54,026 nt of DNA from an uncultured Acidobacteriia bacterium. Lineage in GTDB: Bacteria; Acidobacteriota; Terriglobia; Bryobacterales; Bryobacteraceae. Location: NCBI GenBank assembly GCA_903900705.1, contig CAIUOG010000123.1, forward strand, positions 1 to 54,026, in the 5' to 3' direction. The translations under genes and the position numbers were made by a program. Positions 52,403 through 54,026 of the stretch are shown here, piece by piece (the stretch's first letter is position 1; each line of letters opens with the position of its first letter). A model generated the notes under the pieces. It was not told the origin of the DNA and made no database searches. It worked only from the letters and a program-made list of their open reading frames with translations.

Positions 52403-53149
52403 TTATGCCGCTGTCCAGCCACCATCAATGGGCATCACGGCTCCGTTGACGAACGCCGCTTCGGTCGAACACAGGTAAAGCACAAGGTGTGCGATTTCAT
52501 CCGGCTTCCCGAGTCGGCCGACCGGCTGGCGCTGGTTGAGTTCGGCGCGGACTTTCTCCTTTTCGTGGCTGTGATATTTCTCGAGGTAGCCTTCCACAAA
52601 GGGTGTGTCCACCGTTCCGGGAGCAATGCAGTTGACCCGGATCTCCGTCGGGTAATCCACCGCAAGCTGACGGGTCATCGCGACCACCGCGCCCTTCGTA
52701 CCGCAGTAGGCGAAGCGCTTCTTTACTCCCACCACGCCGGCGACCGAGCCGATGTTCACAATGCAGCCGTGGCTCGCCCGCAGCAGCGGCATGCAGAACT
52801 TCGTCACGAGGTAGAGGCCGCGAACGTTGACGCGGAAGATGCGGTCAAAATCGTCCGCCTCGGTTTCTTCCACGCCGCCAACCAGACCGATTCCGGCATT
52901 GTTCACCAGGATATCGAGCTTGCCAACGGAGGCGATTCCTTCGCGCACCGCGGCTTCGTCCGTAATATCAAAGATGCGGTAGGAAGCGCCAGGAAGTTCG
53001 GCTGCCAGTTTCTCCGCTTTGGATTTGTCGATGTCAACGATCACAACACTTGCGCCCGCGGCGGCGAGGACGCGCGAGGTCTGCTCGCCAATACCGCTCG
53101 CGCCGCCGGTGACCAGCGCTGTTTTTCCGTCAACTCTGAAAGGTGTCAT
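52403..53149 (-). CDS. Short-chain dehydrogenase/reductase
   Basis: 248 residues. The nucleotide motif TGGASGIG is near residue 15, NNAGIG follows, and the active site SVAGVVGVKKRFAYCGTKGA holds the Ser, Tyr and Lys. C-terminal PIDGGWTA is typical of classical SDRs. The acid D36-type residue after the second strand (VVIVDIDKSKAE) favours NAD. It could oxidise a sugar or a hydroxy acid; not known. The ATG at 53149 is only 3 bases from the divergent glycosylase GTG. Confidence 0.87.
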   Translation of the reverse strand: MTPFRVDGKTALVTGGASGIGEQTSRVLAAAGASVVIVDIDKSKAEKLAAELPGASYRIFDITDEAAVREGIASVGKLDILVNNAGIGLVGGVEETEADDFDRIFRVNVRGLYLVTKFCMPLLRASHGCIVNIGSVAGVVGVKKRFAYCGTKGAVVAMTRQLAVDYPTEIRVNCIAPGTVDTPFVEGYLEKYHSHEKEKVRAELNQRQPVGRLGKPDEIAHLVLYLCSTEAAFVNGAVMPIDGGWTAA

Positions 53150-53152
53150 CGC

Positions 53153-53869
53153 GTGAATTGTAACAACGCGCTCCGCGCGCTGAATCGGGAGATCGTCGAA
53201 TGTACGCGATGCCCCCGGCTGATCCGGCACTGCAAAGAAGTCGCTGCCATGAAACGCCGGGCCTATGTGGACTGGGAGTATTGGGGGAAACCGGTGCCGT
53301 CGTTTGGCGATCCGGCCGCCCGGATGATGATCCTCGGCCTTGCTCCCGGCGCACATGGCGCTAATCGTACGGGACGTATGTTCACCGGCGATCGTTCCGG
53401 CGACTTTCTGTACCGGTCACTGCATCGGGCCGGTTTCGCGTCTCAGGCGGAGAGCCGGGACCGGGAGGACGGTCTGGAATTACATGACGCGTGGATATCC
53501 GCTTCGGCGCACTGCGCGCCTCCGGACAATAAGCCATCACCGGCGGAGCTGCGCAGGTGCCGCCCGTATTTCGAGCGGGAACTGAAGCTGCTGAAGGAAC
53601 TTCGGCTGGTGGTTGTGCTGGGCAAAATCGCAATGGACAGCTACCTCGCGGTGCTGAAGGCGCATGGCGTGATTGACAAATTGGCGCCCTTTCGCTTCGG
53701 TCATGACGCCCTGTATTGGCCGGGCGGGCCGGCGCTGCTGTGCTCATACCACCCGAGCCAGCAGAACACGTCGACCGGAAAGCTCACCCAGGACATGCTG
53801 GATGACCTATTCCTGCACGCCCGGGAGATTATTCAATCCGGATCAGATCCCTCTGCACCTCGCCGGTAG
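53153..53869 (+). CDS. udgB: Family 5 uracil-DNA glycosylase (UdgB)
   Basis: 238 residues. Motif A GLAPGAHGANRTGRMFTGD and motif B SYHPSQQNT are diagnostic of UDGb, which removes uracil and some deaminated or hypoxanthine bases. The four iron-sulfur cysteines are present: C17 and C20 in ECTRCPR, then HCAPPDNKPSPAELRRC. The GTG at 53153 has AAAGGTG upstream, inside the divergent SDR gene. It overlaps the convergent M24 gene by 41 bases at its 3' end. Confidence 0.92.
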   Translation: MNCNNALRALNREIVECTRCPRLIRHCKEVAAMKRRAYVDWEYWGKPVPSFGDPAARMMILGLAPGAHGANRTGRMFTGDRSGDFLYRSLHRAGFASQAESRDREDGLELHDAWISASAHCAPPDNKPSPAELRRCRPYFERELKLLKELRLVVVLGKIAMDSYLAVLKAHGVIDKLAPFRFGHDALYWPGGPALLCSYHPSQQNTSTGKLTQDMLDDLFLHAREIIQSGSDPSAPRR

Positions 53870-54026
53870 TGGTGGCGCTGCCCGCGCCAATAAACATGTT
53901 CACTTCAGACCGGACACCGAACTCCGGGAGGTAGATGCCGGGCTCGATGGAGAACAGTGCCCCGGGCAGAAGTCGCCGCTCGTCATGCGTTTCCAGATTG
54001 TCCATGTTGGCGCCGGTGCCATGGAC
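53829..54026 (-). CDS. M24-family metallopeptidase (Xaa-Pro aminopeptidase-like), N-terminal part outside the window
   Basis: 65 C-terminal residues on the minus strand, entering at the window's right end. HGTGANMDNLETHDERRLLP, SIEPGIYLPEFGVRSEVN and the closing RDLIRIE give the pita-bread metal-binding glutamates (in SIEPG and VRSEV) seen in Xaa-Pro aminopeptidases and related M24 enzymes. The gene overlaps the glycosylase 3' end by 41 bases. Substrate class by family: proline-containing peptides. Confidence 0.85.
   Translation of the reverse strand, partial: VHGTGANMDNLETHDERRLLPGALFSIEPGIYLPEFGVRSEVNMFIGAGSATTTGEVQRDLIRIE

Overview
The window is a GC-rich bacterial chromosome segment with no rRNA, tRNA, CRISPR array, insertion sequence or prophage that I can recognise. 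It suggests an Acidobacteriota genome, probably near the Bryobacteraceae/Solibacter group. The clues are three very large Oar-like TonB-dependent receptors with an N-terminal carboxypeptidase-regulatory domain, Asp-box (BNR) propeller proteins, an ASPIC/UnbV FG-GAP protein beside a multiheme cytochrome and a TPR protein, a BlaI/M56 pair, and lpxA (a Gram-negative envelope). This placement rests on gene content, not on a marker gene.

Layout. 1-2114 (+): the end of an MsbA-like ABC exporter, a STAS protein and an unknown protein. 2123-5003: fabG (-) divergent from a UbiD decarboxylase and an exported methyltransferase (+). 5023-11105: Oar-like receptor 1 (-) divergent from a secreted BNR propeller (+). 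11109-16028: blaI and an M56 peptidase (-) divergent from a Tat-exported two-subunit molybdenum hydroxylase plus a GH97-N-only protein (+). 15979-19250 (-): enolase-superfamily enzyme, queuosine-precursor transporter, uridine-kinase-like protein and alpha/beta hydrolase. 19274-21488: mgtC-like, lysE-like, lpxA and a small membrane protein. 21716-25087 (+): receptor 2, ended by a strong terminator. 25162-25551 (-): a PEGA protein behind a near-consensus sigma-54 promoter. 25755-29742 (+): DGPF/YCII protein, cytoplasmic BNR propeller, MoaD-like protein ending in GG, and a fused E1 dehydrogenase. 29743-30014: an intergenic stretch rich in hairpins. 30015-30884 (+): a Tat-exported TIM-barrel protein. 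30886-36778 (-): a histidine kinase/LuxR response regulator pair, then the TPR, heptaheme cytochrome and FG-GAP operon. 36853-40380 (-): receptor 3. 40626-51020 (+): an efflux cluster made of TolC, an adaptor, and two tandem copies of an RND-pump plus KDPG-aldolase module. 51045-54026: a penicillin-binding transpeptidase, an SDR, a family 5 uracil-DNA glycosylase and the end of an M24 peptidase.

How the genes work together. Much of the window serves the cell envelope: outer-membrane uptake, efflux, lipid A synthesis and exported redox enzymes. The items most worth a second look are the duplicated RND/aldolase module with one shared adaptor, in which the second pump has Asp to Glu in the proton-relay position; the DGPF-propeller-ubiquitin-like operon; the structured leader before the TIM-barrel gene; the sigma-54 promoter of the PEGA gene; and a 20-bp-spaced GAAAGATG direct repeat placed almost identically in front of receptor 3 and the kinase operon.
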